The notes under the pieces are model-generated. The model saw only the letters and a program-made list of their open reading frames with translations, did no database searches and was not told where the DNA came from. Positions 45,176 through 59,222 of a DNA stretch of 64,000 nt are shown one piece after another (position 1 is the first letter of the stretch; the number at the start of each line of letters is the position of its first letter). This stretch comes from Paragonimus skrjabini miyazakii (taxonomy: Eukaryota; Platyhelminthes; Trematoda; Plagiorchiida; Troglotrematidae): NCBI GenBank assembly GCA_014338405.1, contig JTDE01003557.1, positions 1,437-65,436 on the forward strand, in the 5' to 3' direction. A program made the position numbers and the translations under genes.

Positions 45176-48100
45176 TTGAGTCTAACTAAAACGATCGCTT
45201 TATGGATAATCCGTTCAAGCTACGATATTAAAGACGCTGCTTACTTGCGGTAAACGCTGTCAATATCCGAATGTACTTAATTAGGAACAACCTACCAGTC
45301 TGTTGTAACTGTATGATTGGCAGTTAAATTCAGGCGCTGGTTCAAGACAATTGTTTAACAGACCAAACTCAACACTCAAGTAATTTAATCACCGGCATCA
45401 CTGCGATGCAGTCTCGACCTCTCGCTATTGATGTCAGCCAACCACTGTCTTTATTGTGCTGTCTTGCGATCGCTTCATGCTTTACAGGTAGTGGGTAGTT
45501 TTCTGTCCTACTCATTATCCTCTGGTTTATCTTTTTCATGACCCCTCTGTTGGTAACTCATATGAACTAAAACAAATAGTTGTTGTCAGTTTCTATACGT
45601 AATATAAATCCGATGAATTTCATGAACTGCAATGACGCATTGTTGATAATCACTAATAGTTCTTGAGCTTCGTGATCGATCTGAAAAAAATGCACATATA
45701 CTCGTTATCTGAGTTGCAGTATTACAGCTGGACATTGTGAAGTGAACAGTTGATAATGCCAAAATAAAGGCAACATTAGTGGTAAATTAACAATTAACGC
45801 AAAGTTTTTTTAATGAAACGTAACCGTGACTGAGCGTGATCAATGTGCATGTATACGTCAAACTTGTGGGCCAACTATCATTACAGACTGACATTTGCGG
45901 TAATATCAAAACGATGATGATCGAAAAATGTGATACAAAATTTATTTGTTGTCTTCAAAATTAGGTAGGAAGGTGATTGAAATGATTATTAAAACCGAGT
46001 TGTAAACAGTTTTCGGCAGTTGAACAACAAAGAATTTTGCCATTGCCCCCCGCAAATGACAGATGGATTTTATAAATAACATAGTGAAGTAATTTAGATG
46101 ACGGTTGAGCGCAAAAAACGCTGTTAACAGGCGATTATGCTTCTGCGTAGTGTTACTTGCCTTTCGAACGCAATCACATTTAGCCGTCAAGCGATCATAT
46201 TGGTTCCGTCGGTATAACGTAATCAGGTGTGCAAGATAAAATGCCATGTTTGAGACATTAAAATCCGCATCCGTTTACTGTTTTTAAAGCTGATTGCAAT
46301 TGAATATTTGATACACTAGTTGATCCGGTTTTATTAAAACTGACAGAATTCGCTTAATATTAAAACCACGAATATCAACGCCAATACTGAAGTTTTGTAC
46401 CTTCAGTGTATTTCGAATTTGAACTGATGGGAAACAACTTGAAACGACTTTGGAGTGTTTTGGATTCTGAATAACTCGGTAGGGATACATTGGATTAATT
46501 ACTGTTAATTACTTCTCAAATGTTGACCGGTTAACTCAAGAAATACGCAAACAGGTTAACTGGATGTCCGATACGACTATATGTCACCAGGGCTTACTGG
46601 TTACATAAATTCAGGTGTCTCTGTTTGCGAACACTTTATAAACAAAAAGACTCCGTGTTTGCCAGTACACCGAGGATTAAAAGCTGGGGTCCAAAGAAAC
46701 GCAACAACTAAATCAATCTTGGTCGTTTTCATGAGAAGATTGTTCATCTCGATTCAATGTTCCCTCCCCATTCACTTATCTTGTTGGACAACAATCAATA
46801 AGTGGAAACATTTTGCCAATGATTAATCTACCTGATCCCAATTGCACTCTGATTTGCTTTGCGATATTTCCCATCTCGGTTTCATGTAAACTAAGTATGA
46901 AGCCCCCTCAAGGATTTTCATAAATGTGATAACCGGATAATCAAGCCAAAATTTCTCAATCAATGGATTCGTCCCTGAGATTATGAACCCACGGATGCGA
47001 TTACCCACAAGTACAGACAGAGCGAAAACCAAAGGTAGCGAACATAAGTGATATTATGATAATATCATCAACAGTTGCATCTGGATGACTTTTCAGACGC
47101 TCTAGCAATACTTGTCTAAGAAGCAAAATATGTGAACTGTCATAAACTGTTTTGTTGTTAAACAAAACAAGTTTTAATTACTGAATCGTAATACGCGTTT
47201 ACGAAAAAACTTCCAAACGAGCGAACATATATCTGCTACACGTTACAGGTTAATTAATTTCTCCTGTAGATTTGTGTGCAACCACGACTGAAGTCCAGTT
47301 TGTGTTGCCACATGCTGTCACAAGGTTCAATTCGAGCCGGAAATTGTTATAAATGGGGAACTGAACAAGAATGAAATATTGTTTTAGCAGAGTCATTTGA
47401 TGGTGGATGCGATTTAACACCTAAAACTAAGTGGATTAACACAAATAATGACCACACTTCTGAGGAAGGTCACTTGATATGGTTGTATTATTCTCAATAC
47501 ATTTATCGATGTTTCCTAAGATATAAACGCCAGGATATTTTCTGAACAACTTAGTTTGATTCTGTATATGTTTATGTTGATTGCACATTATTCTGTTCAA
47601 TTTTTCAGCTCATCGTTTTTCGTATATAAGTAAGCACTTCTGTAATAACTCACACTAAATCAGATTAACCCAAATGTTTATTTAAGTTTGAACTATTTTG
47701 ACAAATCGGTTTCAGTTAAACAAATGACATTATAGAAAGCACCGTTGTAGCAAGTAGCATTTTGATACAGACATAAACCCATGTTTACCAAACAGAGGTC
47801 GCAGGCTTGGCGGTCACTTAGCTTTTATTTGATTGTCAACAAAACATCATTTTTACGAAATTGTTATCGGCCAGTAACCGTCTTGATATCGCTTGTCTTA
47901 AACGCAATAATGGTACAAAATTGATCGGACTAACAAGATGGACATTTATCGGGTGTTGTCGATATGAAATAATTTATCTACGAAATAATATTTTCAGAAT
48001 ATTTCAGAACTACATTTCATTGTGGAGCCAGATCTTACGATATAATGTGTGTGGACTTCTGTTTGTGCTATGTTATGTATAGCATTTCCTATAATGTATT

Positions 48101-50081
48101 CATTTTGGAACACAGTTTATCGGAACAAATTACTGTCTTAAAAATGTACTGTGTAAGCCTACTGGATAATTTCAGCTAACCATCACTGTAGCATAGAAAT
48201 TAACAAAAATAAAATGAAGGTTTAATTCATGTTGCACGTTTGGTGATAGCAGATAAGAGGCCTTTCCGCCAATTCGTACAAACAGCATATACATAGGATT
48301 CAGTTTTCTATGAATACTCTAATACTGTAGTATGCGCACATCGATAATTTTGCAGTAGCGGTTGCAATTGTTGTACTATAGCGTACAGGAAACGATGTAA
48401 CTTTCGTCATTGAGGCTATTACAACCAACATTGTTCCTATAATCTGAAACAGTTCTACTGTGATTGGCATAAATTATTTCTGGATCTCTCCTGACAGTGG
48501 TGGTTGTTGGTGTTCCTTAAAGCTCTATATATAACTTTAGTGACCAACTGGATAGAGCATAGTGGACGACGACCAGAGACCTGATACGCCCTCAGATCTC
48601 ACCTCGGTAACATATTGACTGTCTGTTTTATAATAGAAAGGTTTCACAAAGTCTTTCACCAATAGAAATATGTTCACATTTGTCACTGATGAAATGACAC
48701 TGACAATGTGAAGGTTAAAACCTGCTTGCAAAGTGCTGACATTATGGAATTCCACCTTCCCTTATACTCACCATATATATGATCCTATATGGAATTTATT
48801 ATCGGTTGAGTACGAAATCAGCTTGACACTAGATTTCCTCCTCGACGCGCACAAAATGAGTTTATTAAGAAGACTGACATGCTTGCGTGCAACTTTAACC
48901 CATAAATCCTCCCACCGATGAATGAACATTAACTGCAGTGAATATACAAATGAATACCTCGTACCTTCACATAGCGTGGGATGGTTGAAACACTGACGTA
49001 GTTGGAGAAGAAGGTCAGCTCTACAGGTCTATGTTTGGTGCCTACTCGTCTGTAGCTGTTTGAGTGCGATATGATAGTTACGTGGATTATGCGTTTAAGA
49101 GATGCATTTCAATTCAGAGATATGTGTCCGCAAGAATCAGATTTGGGCAGGCACTGTAGTATCAGCTACGGAATTTTGATTGTTTGATACGTCGGCTACC
49201 TTCAGCCATATTTCCACTATCTAACATCAAAATAGAGGGTTGGGAAGTTTCCTTTCATTCAAGATGAATATTGCCAGATGAAGCGGTTAGCACAAAGATT
49301 TGCTTACAGTGGATCACAAGTAAGTTGTTTACTGTACATTTTGTTGTTATGACCGTCATCGATATTCTGGTGCTGAATTAATGTTTGGATAGAGAACAAA
49401 ATAATGGGATTTATACACACGACTTACCCTGTTCCGGTTCGTGCAGATGACCACAAACATACTACGTGAAACTTCGGACTTAACGATACATTCATGGATG
49501 AGATACATACAAAGTAAACGGGTTCATGGGAACATACGAAGGACTATCCAGTAAAGTTTGACTCCTTCACTTGTCATCTGGAACTGTTAAAGTTGGGATG
49601 TGTCATCTACGGCTTTTTGAACATGAAATAATCAAACTATCACTCATTGGTTGAGTAACCGTTCCATGTGTTCGAAAGTCTAAAAGATTCTGTTGAAAAG
49701 AACATGTTTGACGTGAGTATTTTGTCTCTGTTTGCAAACGTTTTGATGAACAAACCAAGTGACCATATTTTGCATAAGACTGAAAACAAGCTGACGAATA
49801 CTGACGCTTTACTGAAAAAACTTGACTGATTAATTTATGCACGTGCTCGCAGTGTGCAATTTATGGTCATCGATTGCGCGCGCTTCCACAACGAATATAT
49901 GGCAGTACGCATCAATATAGGCGTCAATGCTCATCGGTGGCGTTGATGGATTCCAGCGTGAACTGTTTGAGAAATCCTGCCGGGGCAGTCTATCTCCTGG
50001 TTCAGTTGGTGAATACCATGTGAGACAGTAGGACGGGCACGAAACATAGCCCAAATGTGACATTTTTGAGCTCCTGGTGTG
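45176..50081. other. AT-rich intergenic DNA
   Basis: No gene is recognised. Two short exon-like intervals with acceptor and GTAAG donor occur at 47609-47629 (21 nt) and 49278-49319 (42 nt). Both can be read in phase 1, but each alone is likely by chance. A minus frame at 46823-47032 is open but unrecognised. Confidence 0.35.
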
Positions 50082-50205
50082 GATTCGTAGCCCAGTTGAT
50101 ATAACGCTTGTCGCGTTCGGGCATTGGTGTTTCCGGCGCTGGGTCGAAACGGGCTGAAGTTAAGATATTTCACAACTGGGTCTCTTCTAACTTATCGAAC
50201 CTGCC
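50082..50205 (+). repeat. tRNA-derived SINE, diverged copy
   Basis: It aligns with 58050-58160: ATTCGTAGCCCAGTTGATA versus ATTCGTAGCTCAGCTGGTA, then CGTTCGGGCATTGGTGT versus CGTTTAGGCATGGTGT, CGCTGGGTCGAAAC versus CGCTGGTTCGAATC, and the same tail TTTCACA-GGGTCTC-TCTAA. The A box is one base off and the B box is damaged, so this is an old copy. Confidence 0.7.
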
Positions 50206-52403
50206 TACCTACTTATCAATAGTACGTACCACGTTTAAGTTTGCGGGTTTTAAAAAAGCGTTCGTCACTCACTTTAATAGCAACTTCATTCACCAGGCAA
50301 GGCTACTCACATGGTTTGAAGAAATGACGTTCTAAACGCGATCCATTCAAACTTGACTAACCTCTTCCCCATTTCGATTATGAAGTGCACATTTATAAAT
50401 CACGATAAACGTTAAGAATTCCAACTATCGGATCTTTAATTGAATTCGAATACATCGACTTTCTAAATCAACGACTACAACAAAGAATGGAAACCACGCC
50501 ATGTTCAGCAATTTACCTACCTTAACGGCAAACAAATATCTCTGTTTGGTTCAGCTCTAAGGCTAAGGCAGTAACCAAGGAGAAAACTAGTGGGTTGGTG
50601 CAATCAGAACATCTTTGTAAAGAGAGATTGCTGATACAGGTTTATGTACAGAAGTGTGCGGCAGATAAACGGAACAATCAAGATAAATCCATCATGATAG
50701 AAAGCGGTGTACATCGCTTTGTAGTGAAGCAGTTCAAATCTGCTGGTAAATTATATCTCACAGTATGTGCGTACAACTAAATGACACCCAGCGTTCACTC
50801 TAAACTACAACACAACATTCTAGCTTCGTTTATTACTATCACTGTACAATACAACACCTCTTTATTTGATCAGGTAGTGTGTATTGTACGCACAAAAATA
50901 CTTTCACACCGTCTCCCCAAGCATGTTCTAACATGCATTAATAGTGGAATAGCCAGGTTATCAAACACTTGTTTCAGTTCCGTCATATAATTCACTCAGA
51001 AATATTGCAGTGTTTAACTCTGTTCACGAATTTATTTAGTAAAACTTTTGCGTCTAGTCTAATTCTATGATCTCGGACATTTCTTTCTCGCTTTTCTAAA
51101 GCTCTGAATTAATCATTACACCAAACATTTGTCACCGCGTGTGTTTCTTGAACCTGATTTGTATGACCCAATAAATTCACAGTTCGTTTACTCTCCAACG
51201 TAATGATGGAGTTGTTAAGTAAGTGATTATTTTAATGTATTTAGCCTGCTAAAGAACAATACTCAGAGTTGAGTTGTCTACGTCATTATGTTACAACAAA
51301 GTCATTTAATGATTTAACCAAACAACACATATTGAGAAACAGACAGTTAAACTACAGTACAGGATTAGAAAATCCATGCAAAGATATGTTACAAACGTTC
51401 AGAATGAGGGCCACTGTTAACAGTAAACTTAGGTGTTATGGTGACCCGTGAAGCATCGATCAATTGGCACACTTTTTCTAAACACATCGCGTTGCCTTCT
51501 CTAATGAAGTGTTTGAAATATTAGTGTGCAGGTTTTTAAGATGCCTGGAGCATCATGCGACGTTATACTGATAGGTTTTGGATGTCGCTTAGTTGTACTG
51601 AAATGACAATAATAGGATGTACGTCATGTTAAGCGAACAGTGCCCGGCGAAATACTAATTTGATCCTCCTGTATAGTTTTGACAGAGCGCTGGTAGCAAC
51701 GACGAATGCTCTTGTACAAATAAATGGCACATTTTTTTAAAAACGGTGCGAAATTTTGATGACAAATTAACTAATGAAAAAAAAAGCATAACGTCCAACT
51801 GCAACTTTAACAACGTGAGAAATATTAGTTCGCAAGTACTTACTAATCTTTCTCATCTTAGTCATGAATAAATTCACGTCGAAATATTGAAATTTCTTTG
51901 GTCATTTCAATTGATCTGGTCAAAAATGTAATGCGGTCCTGCACTGCTTATCACAGTGCTGGTTGATGTGGAACAAATTGACAAGTGAACACAAATTTCT
52001 CTAGGTCTAGGCGACTTCGTATATAACGATCCTAATCAAGATTACAAAGATGGTAGTACGATTTTGTTCTAAACGGAATGTTCATATTTTTCTAGAGTAC
52101 TGGAACGTCATTTGGAAATCTTAGTTATCAAGATTGTAGGTATGCCAAATGCCTGTACATGACGGAAATAGAGGCAATACATAAAATAACTTGCGAATTT
52201 GCAGATATGTTGAATAATTGAGCAGTACGACCGTAGTCGTTGTGATTGTCCACAAGACTATGCTCAATAGCGCATAGGTACTGTCAGTTATGATAGTACA
52301 CTTCACATATCGTTCACAGTTTGATAAAAACAGTGACAATACAGAAAAACTATCTCAAACATCTTCTGTTAAAGCGCAGTATACATATTTTCATCTCACT
52401 TAG
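50206..52403. other. AT-rich intergenic DNA
   Basis: No gene is recognised apart from an exon-like interval at 51183-51218 (36 nt, acceptor TTCACAG, donor GTAAGTG) that is open in phase 1 (RLLSNVMMELL). Confidence 0.35.
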
Positions 52404-52777
52404 TTGAGTCTTTAAACCGGAAGGTGTATTACCACTGCAATAAAACAAACGTAAATCTATTGGTACATATCGGTGACATTATATTGACACTTGTCTTTGA
52501 ACACTGTAATGGGCAACAGCGCAGGATTGGCCAAAACTATTTTCGGTTGAGGAACAAAAGTGACTATCGAATTCTTAAAGTACACGATGTATTTGATGTT
52601 TTAGATTTAATCCCAAATAAGCCATATGAGTTTATTTTATCGAAGAATGTGTCTATTAAAACTAAATTATGTATATTATTTTTTGACAAAACAGATAGAA
52701 ACTTATCATTGGAAACTCAATGTTTATATAAATTTAGATCCATTGCTGCGCACAAACACAGTGTTGTTTTAAAATAA
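52404..52777 (+). CDS. Candidate terminal exon of an unrecognised gene
   Basis: A T-rich acceptor (TTTTCATCTCACTTAG) is followed by a frame that enters in phase 1 and stays open 123 codons to TAA. The peptide includes RNKSDYRILKVHDVFDVLDL and CILFFDKTDRNLSLETQ. It is unusually long for this AT-rich region (TAA, TAG and TGA are frequent in the other frames) and has protein-like composition. No domain is recognised, and no signal peptide or clear membrane helix is present. An alternative is a retroelement or chance frame. The upstream exons are not established. Confidence 0.4.
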
Positions 52778-55700
52778 GCTCACTCAATTAAGATCCGCTT
52801 GTCACAGCGCAGTGATCAGTTTGTTCTACTTTAACCACCGTATGTCTACATTAAACTCTTGGTTGGATGACTTTAATCACAAAATAAGCGTTCCAGCGGT
52901 AATGTGTTACAATAATCGTGGTGGTATTTTTTATCTTTATATATTTGTAATATAACAAGCGTGATTGTAGGTCCTGGATATGTTTCTGGACCCTTGAATT
53001 GTAAACGTCTAGCATTGCGTTTATGCGGTAAACAGACTTTCAGTTTTTGTCAGTGTAAAATTAACTTTGTAGATCACGTGTCAGAGCACATGCCACTTTT
53101 TGATAACTGATGTTAATCTCCGGTTCAAATGCAGTCTAGGCTAACACTGTTACTATTTGGTCCCCATCTTATCTGATGCCTTTGCTGCACTGCTTATCAG
53201 CAATAATACATGCCAACAACTGTCAACAGTACTACTGAATAATATCCGAGTCTCACTCACACACCCGTGTCAATCAAGTTAGCTTCAGGAAGTCAGGCAA
53301 TAAAACAAGGAATGTGATAGAATGGTACACTTTGAAAAATACTCATTTAGCCGCGAACATGTAAACACAAGTTGTGTTAATAGATAGGACTTGAACAACT
53401 CAATCGTTGTAAGAAACCAAGGATTTGTAGGAGTTGCTTAGAGCGTTACAATTACCAATAATGAGACGGTGTGTAGTAAGTGATGATACGAGCAATATCA
53501 GATAAGCCAACGTTTAAACCTCTTCGAAGTCGATGTTTTCACTATAAACGGTGCATATAGTGAGAATAATTGTGGCACTTTCCGGTATGCGACCTAACAG
53601 AAGCTATTAGGCCGACTGTTTGTTACGATGTTTATGTCGACGTTAATATCGAATTATACTAAAAATTCGAAGTGAACAATTACGTCACGTTGACTCAGTC
53701 TGGAGCTTCTACACAAAGGAATTCAACGTAATAGAAACGTCAAGTGGCCACGACTATGTAACTCCGATAAAACCAACCAACAACTAACTCCAGTGACAAA
53801 ACAACAAACAGTAATCCAGTGAACATCACATGAGTTGAATCGTTAACAGGAACTGTTTTCAGCGGTAACCAAATGATTTGAAATTTTAATCCTCTACATG
53901 GTGTGTGGTTTGTAGTGTTTTGTTTTTTGAATGACGCGGCTTTCAGAACAGTTGTTTTAGGTGATTTGACAAGAGGAACCGTCTGTTAGTTAATTAGGAT
54001 GTAGATATCAATCCTTTAATAGTGAAACAAAATCTTAGGGAAAATTTGCAATCTGTTCAATCTCTGAATAACTCAAGAAATGGCTTACGAAATCGTCACT
54101 TTCAGCGTTCTCTTTACTTAGGAGGAACGATGGAGTAAGCTGGTATATCCCATGTACAACAAAACTTATATGTAAGGAAAAACGCATACTATACAGTCTG
54201 GTCTCAGTGGAAAACCTTTGAAAGCCAGTATATCTGTCAACACGGTTGACAGCAAGATTAACTCACCAGCACCTTCGGACGACTTTCTTATACAGGAAAT
54301 GTCACTAAGCAAAATCAGTTTAGTAGAATTTACAGACAGAGGTCGCCAAGCCGAGCACCGTCGGTAACAGCCCTTTTGATTAGTTATGAATTGTTTGGGT
54401 GACTTGGCTATCATCACGCCTATTGATCACCAGACATAGAATATAAACGTGACGAGCTGTCGAGTGAGTTTTTTGGGTTTCATTCAAATAACCGTACTCA
54501 AGTTTCCAGAAACGTCAAGTTCCTGAAGGAATGACATTCTGCCACATAAGTTCTATCCAGTCAGAAGCAAACAGCGATAAATCTCACTGATTTAGTAGCA
54601 CAGAGCTACAGTTTGCAACCGAACAAATGTGAATTACCAGTTTGAAAGTTCAACGGAACTTTCTAAATAGTTTGAATTATTTGTCTATTAGTGTGTAAAG
54701 CGGTTCTTTCATGAGTTATTACCTATCAGATCATTTTCTCTCAACCACGTCAGGAACGAAGGACGATAGTCAGCACCAGGTTAAGTAAACCCTCTTAACC
54801 ACTCGGGATTTTTACAGATAGGCGATACGAAGATAATTGAAAAACATAAATCTGATTAGTTTGGTCCTTATTCGGTTGTCATTCACACCATTGCAATGTG
54901 TTCTCGTCGTAATTTACTCAATCAAGAAATTTGTTATTTCATCAGCAATAAATTAGACATACTTCTGATAACCACGTGAATTATAAAACCAACACTAGTC
55001 CTGACCCTGAACGGGTTGCGACCGATTCGCTCAGCATGAGAGAATGCCGCAATATCCCAGATGTTGCGTCAGAGCTTTCCAGTTAGCGCAAGAATCTAGG
55101 GTGTTTTGGTCGAACCGCTTATTCATTCGACCGAGCAAAAACATATATGTACACTAAGATGTCTGCATCAGGACTTCATCGTGGTGATTTCTTGCAGCAA
55201 CACATTAAGCAGTCAGATCCAGTCTGGTTTGATTATCTACTTAACTATTCCAGTGCAGCCGATGTCATTCCCTGACAATGTTGCACCCACGTTTCTATCA
55301 GAGGTTCACATGATAAGTAATTTACAGGTCTGAGTGTTTTGCTGTTTTCGGAACTCTGAAAAACTTTTCAAAGACGGATCAATTCATTTACCCGTAACAT
55401 CATTCACCAAATCTTTACGTGACGGGTACTTTCAGGTTTTGGCAACACTTTCTACGAAAATTGAAAATTATTTTGACGACACAAAAAGCATAAACAATAC
55501 CTACATGTCCCAACGCATTGCACCGGATGTTCATATTACAGACTATTGACTGTTGACAGTTGACGGTGAGCATTCAGAACACACGAACATTATATACCAC
55601 TTCAGATGTCACGTTATTCTTTGCTGCACCTAAGCAACGGATATAATATCAAACATACGTTGTTGTCAACCGAAAGTGGTTAAATATAATCCACATACCG

Positions 55701-56650
55701 ATTGGTATGGCCTGTTACCACGGATCATGCCAACTAATTCCACTCGGTCAAGTTTTCCTTACAGCTTAAGCGACACATTTTGCATGCCATTTATTGCACT
55801 AACTCGAGGACAGCAAACCTGCCTCTAATTTTCCTGTTTGTTAACAATTCAAGTAAATTTCTTGCTGTCTCGCTCATTTAATCCTGTTTGTGTGAGATAT
55901 TCTACAATTGTACTCATACACTGAAATCAACACTGTCAATTTAGCCAGTAATTTTATATGCGAGTCTGTACTTTATACCTATATCTCATAACGCATTTGC
56001 TGATGACACAGTTAAATAAACTAAGGTTCAAGCCGTGTATTTCTTCATAACTAACGTAAGTTTCTGTTCACATCGTTTATGTGAACGTTGTAGTAAACCC
56101 ATAAACTCCTATTGTTCGACAGCGAGATTTTGGTGTCCAACTTTATTTACTTCACGAACTTTTCAGCTTAAGTGGTGCTCGTTCTGGAAGTTTCTTTTCA
56201 AATTAGTAAAATAAACGTTTTGTTAAAACAGCTTGAGTGTAAATATCAACTGCCTCTCAATGCGAAAATGTCACAAATGTACCATTTAACAAACTACATT
56301 TGTACCGACTCTTATTGGGTTTGTATGATTTGCACGATTGCTCTCTAATAATAAATAACATAATCTCAGTGTATAACCATAGTACAGCTTCAAAGTTGGT
56401 GTCTGCTAACACATTTTTCAAGTTGATTAAGTTTGGGTGGACAAACAACATTTTTATAATTATAAAACCATAACCGTAAGCGTGTAACTCTGAAATTCCA
56501 TACGATTATACTTCTTGAAATTCCCAAACATCAATGGAAAATCAATATTTTCATCTTCAGTGGGATTTTTTTATGGACTGGTTCACCTCCAGCATACATT
56601 TTTATATTTCAATTGAGAATACGATTATCACATGCATCCGATTATTTCAG
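52778..56650. other. AT-rich intergenic DNA or intron
   Basis: No recognised gene. A plus frame at 55334-55549 (KLFKDGSIHLPVTSFTKSL) looks protein-like, but the acceptor just before it (TTTACAG at 55321-55327) leads into a stop in that frame. Confidence 0.35.
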
Positions 56651-56763
56651 GAGCTCAGCTGAAAGTAGCACCCGGAAAACCTAACGACCGTGAATCACGT
56701 TGGGCTGGCTTTCTGAAGGCATGGGGAGAACTTGAAGGTGTAATGTACAATTTATGTTGGAGA
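56651..56763 (+). CDS. Candidate internal exon, unrecognised protein
   Basis: The acceptor is GATTATTTCAG and the donor AGA|GTGAGT. Of the three frames only phase 1 is free of stops. It reads GAQLKVAPGKPNDRESRWA then GFLKAWGELEGVMYNLCWR, and leaves in phase 0. Coding composition is markedly less AT-biased than the flanks, which supports a real exon. The protein family is not recognised. The 5' partner exon must end in phase 1 and was not found. Confidence 0.5.
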
Positions 56764-57692
56764 GTGAGTAATTATGATAAGAATTTATCATTGTTACTTT
56801 TCAAAACAGGTAATTTATGGAAAAAATATTAACAAAATAAGTGGATTATTCCATATCGTTTTTATTCTTATCACTTCCGCGATTTACGAGAGGATTTTGT
56901 ACTGTGGCGGAAGTATCTAGTTATGGCTTTGCAGCGAAAAGTATTGTGTAGCGTTATCTTGTCTATATGGGTATTTCGTACAATACACCAGTCCTGAAAA
57001 GGCAAAAACGACTAGACTTGATTACCTCCGGAAATAAATGTGGACTTGTAGTGGATGTAAAGAGTTACCGATCTTTGGTAGGCGCCTAACGCTTTATCAC
57101 CAATGATTTTCCCTATTTTTAGAGTTATTGGCTGTTGTTGTATCCATTTCAAGATTTATTAAATCATTTTTCCAAAGTGTAATGATTAACATCAGACTGA
57201 CAATTGTAATTCGCGTGAATGTATTAGTTGAGTTACAAAATTGCTTGTATTGAGCAACGTAATTTCTATGATCGGTCGTAGTTATGTGGTAATATAATTT
57301 ATGCCTGATTACATTGTGATTGAAAAAGAAATTGAACGAAGAAATCTGAAAATGTTAACCATCCATATTGCTCTGCTGTGAAGTGAACGCTGTAGCGTCC
57401 CATCGGTACTTCTGATAACAGGTGCATCCTACACGTCTAAACTGTATTTTGGCTCAATTTGATGGACTTAATACAGATTAAGGTAAATTTTGCTAAAAAA
57501 GGTTGAAAAACAAACCAAAATGAGCGACATTAATAAAAGTTTAAATATCATCATCGTATGGTTTATACAAAACAATTTGGCTAAATAATCCGGGACTTGC
57601 AGCTCAGTCATTTCTAAGATGATGTTTTTTGGGTTTGGGTCTAAGAGACTACTCACAGCAACCCCGTCCATCTGTTTATATGCATGTTACAG

Positions 57693-57731
57693 ATTTAGGC
57701 CTTCTTGTCGGTTACGTATGCTCAGCTCCCG
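57693..57731 (+). other. Candidate 39-nt symmetric micro-exon
   Basis: The acceptor is TATGCATGTTACAG and the donor CCCG|GTAAGA. Only one frame matters: phase 1 in and out, reading xLGLLVGYVCSAP plus G. Length and phase equal those of exons 3 and 4 of the gene at 11.6-13.5 kb. It could belong with the exon-like stretch at 59223, where a phase-1 entry gives DTYTDGKRASNR and a stop. One interval alone could be chance. Confidence 0.35.
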
Positions 57732-57965
57732 GTAAGAGAGCAAAATTGACTCTCACTGATTGCAAATGGAACATCGCTCACAAGTGGTCACAGCCTCTGC
57801 ATTCAGATAGTCCGAGTTTTGCTCCAGTTAGAGTTTGCCAATTGTATATATAATCTGACGGCCGGGAGTTATACGTAAGCCACACTTCAAAGAAGCAACC
57901 TTGCTGATCACCGTGCCACCAACATCACAATATGCACGACGGAATTACCATACCTGAACGTTCAG

Positions 57966-58170
57966 CCAATTTTGCATATGCATAATGATCAGGTTACCCA
58001 ATCGACTGGGAAGGAAACACAGTAACTGCCAAGCTAACTCCAATCAACAATTCGTAGCTCAGCTGGTAGAGCCGTTGCCGCGTTTAGGCATGGTGTGTCT
58101 GTCGCTGGTTCGAATCCAGCCAAAGCCCTGACTTTTCACAGTTGGGTCTCATCTAAATTCCGCGATTATT
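57966..58170 (+). repeat. tRNA-derived SINE
   Basis: An exact A box TAGCTCAGCTGG (58055-58066) and an exact B box GGTTCGAATCC (58107-58117) lie 40 bases apart. The D arm (GCTC/GAGC) and T arm (GCTGG/CCAGC) can fold, but no anticodon stem or acceptor stem forms, so this is a tRNA-derived SINE head, not a tRNA gene. A 5' module (57966-58045) is shared with 30010-30105, and a 3' tail ending GGGTCTCATCTAA is shared with 50082-50205. The full length and 3' end are not fixed. Confidence 0.8.
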
Positions 58171-59222
58171 ACTTCCGAGACGGGTGGAATTCTCCGATCT
58201 CAGTTAACCTGCTAGAGAGACATTTCAGACGACAAGCATTTGTTGACGGTCTGGTTCCAAATATAACAAAACAAACTACCAGTTCCTCTCATGATAGTAG
58301 ATTTAATCATCACGAATTGCTTTTTCCATACGACTAGCACATGTCACTGGAAAATTTTAATCACACCCACTGAAGTACTACGACTGGTTTTCTGAACCGA
58401 CACAGGTGAACAGAACTTTTCGATCAACGGTGGGCCGTATAATTTAGTAAATTCGAGTTTCAGTTGCGTGCCAGCATATTAACTGGAATAACTGCAGTAT
58501 CAAGAAGATACTTTTAAGATAGGTTTCGTGATCGATGAGTTACTCCTTTTGACATATCTAGCTAAATTGCTGTGCGTCATAACAGTGATCCAACTATGCC
58601 GAATTTTTCTGCACCTTAGCCGTTTTACTAGCTTAATGGTAGCTGTAGTTATTGTCAAACACAAGAAAAACGGAAAGTAGCCCATTAAAGTGGACGACCT
58701 AAAATCTACGAAGTCCATAGTTCAGAAAATAGCGCCACAAACGCAGTCACTTAAGCAAGTTAGAAGAAGCCTGACGTCTTTAAATGATAAACATATTTTG
58801 CAGACTAGTACGCCACGTTAGACTGTTTAACTTTTTCCACCCAACCAAAAAACTAAATTTTCTTCAACAGAAATGCAATTTTTACCAAAAGGTCAAACGT
58901 CAGATAGTTTGTATCTGCAGTGTGCTGACTCGAGCCCTGAGCCACCCATGGGACTGACAGTGTTTTCACCTACCGTATATTTTTATTAGGACAACACAAC
59001 CTATAAAAGTAATCGACATTTACTGCTGTTAATTGAGTATACACAGTGCTTCTTCTCTGCATGAGACTGGGGTCATTGCGAAACATTTGCCTTTTTGCAG
59101 TTTCCGTTAATCGGACGAATGATTTCTTAAGCTTCATACTAGAACTGTCTGAGTAAATGCTCACTGGTTTCTCTCTTGATATATGCTTTTTGACGTATAT
59201 ATGTCGGTTATTTTGCTTTTAG
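58171..59222. other. AT-rich intergenic DNA or intron
   Basis: Nothing recognised beyond the tail of the SINE. Confidence 0.35.

Noticed and set aside
58050..58125. Functional tRNA gene
   Set aside because: A and B boxes are perfect, but neither an anticodon stem nor an acceptor stem can be formed, and the sequence recurs with a shared non-tRNA tail.
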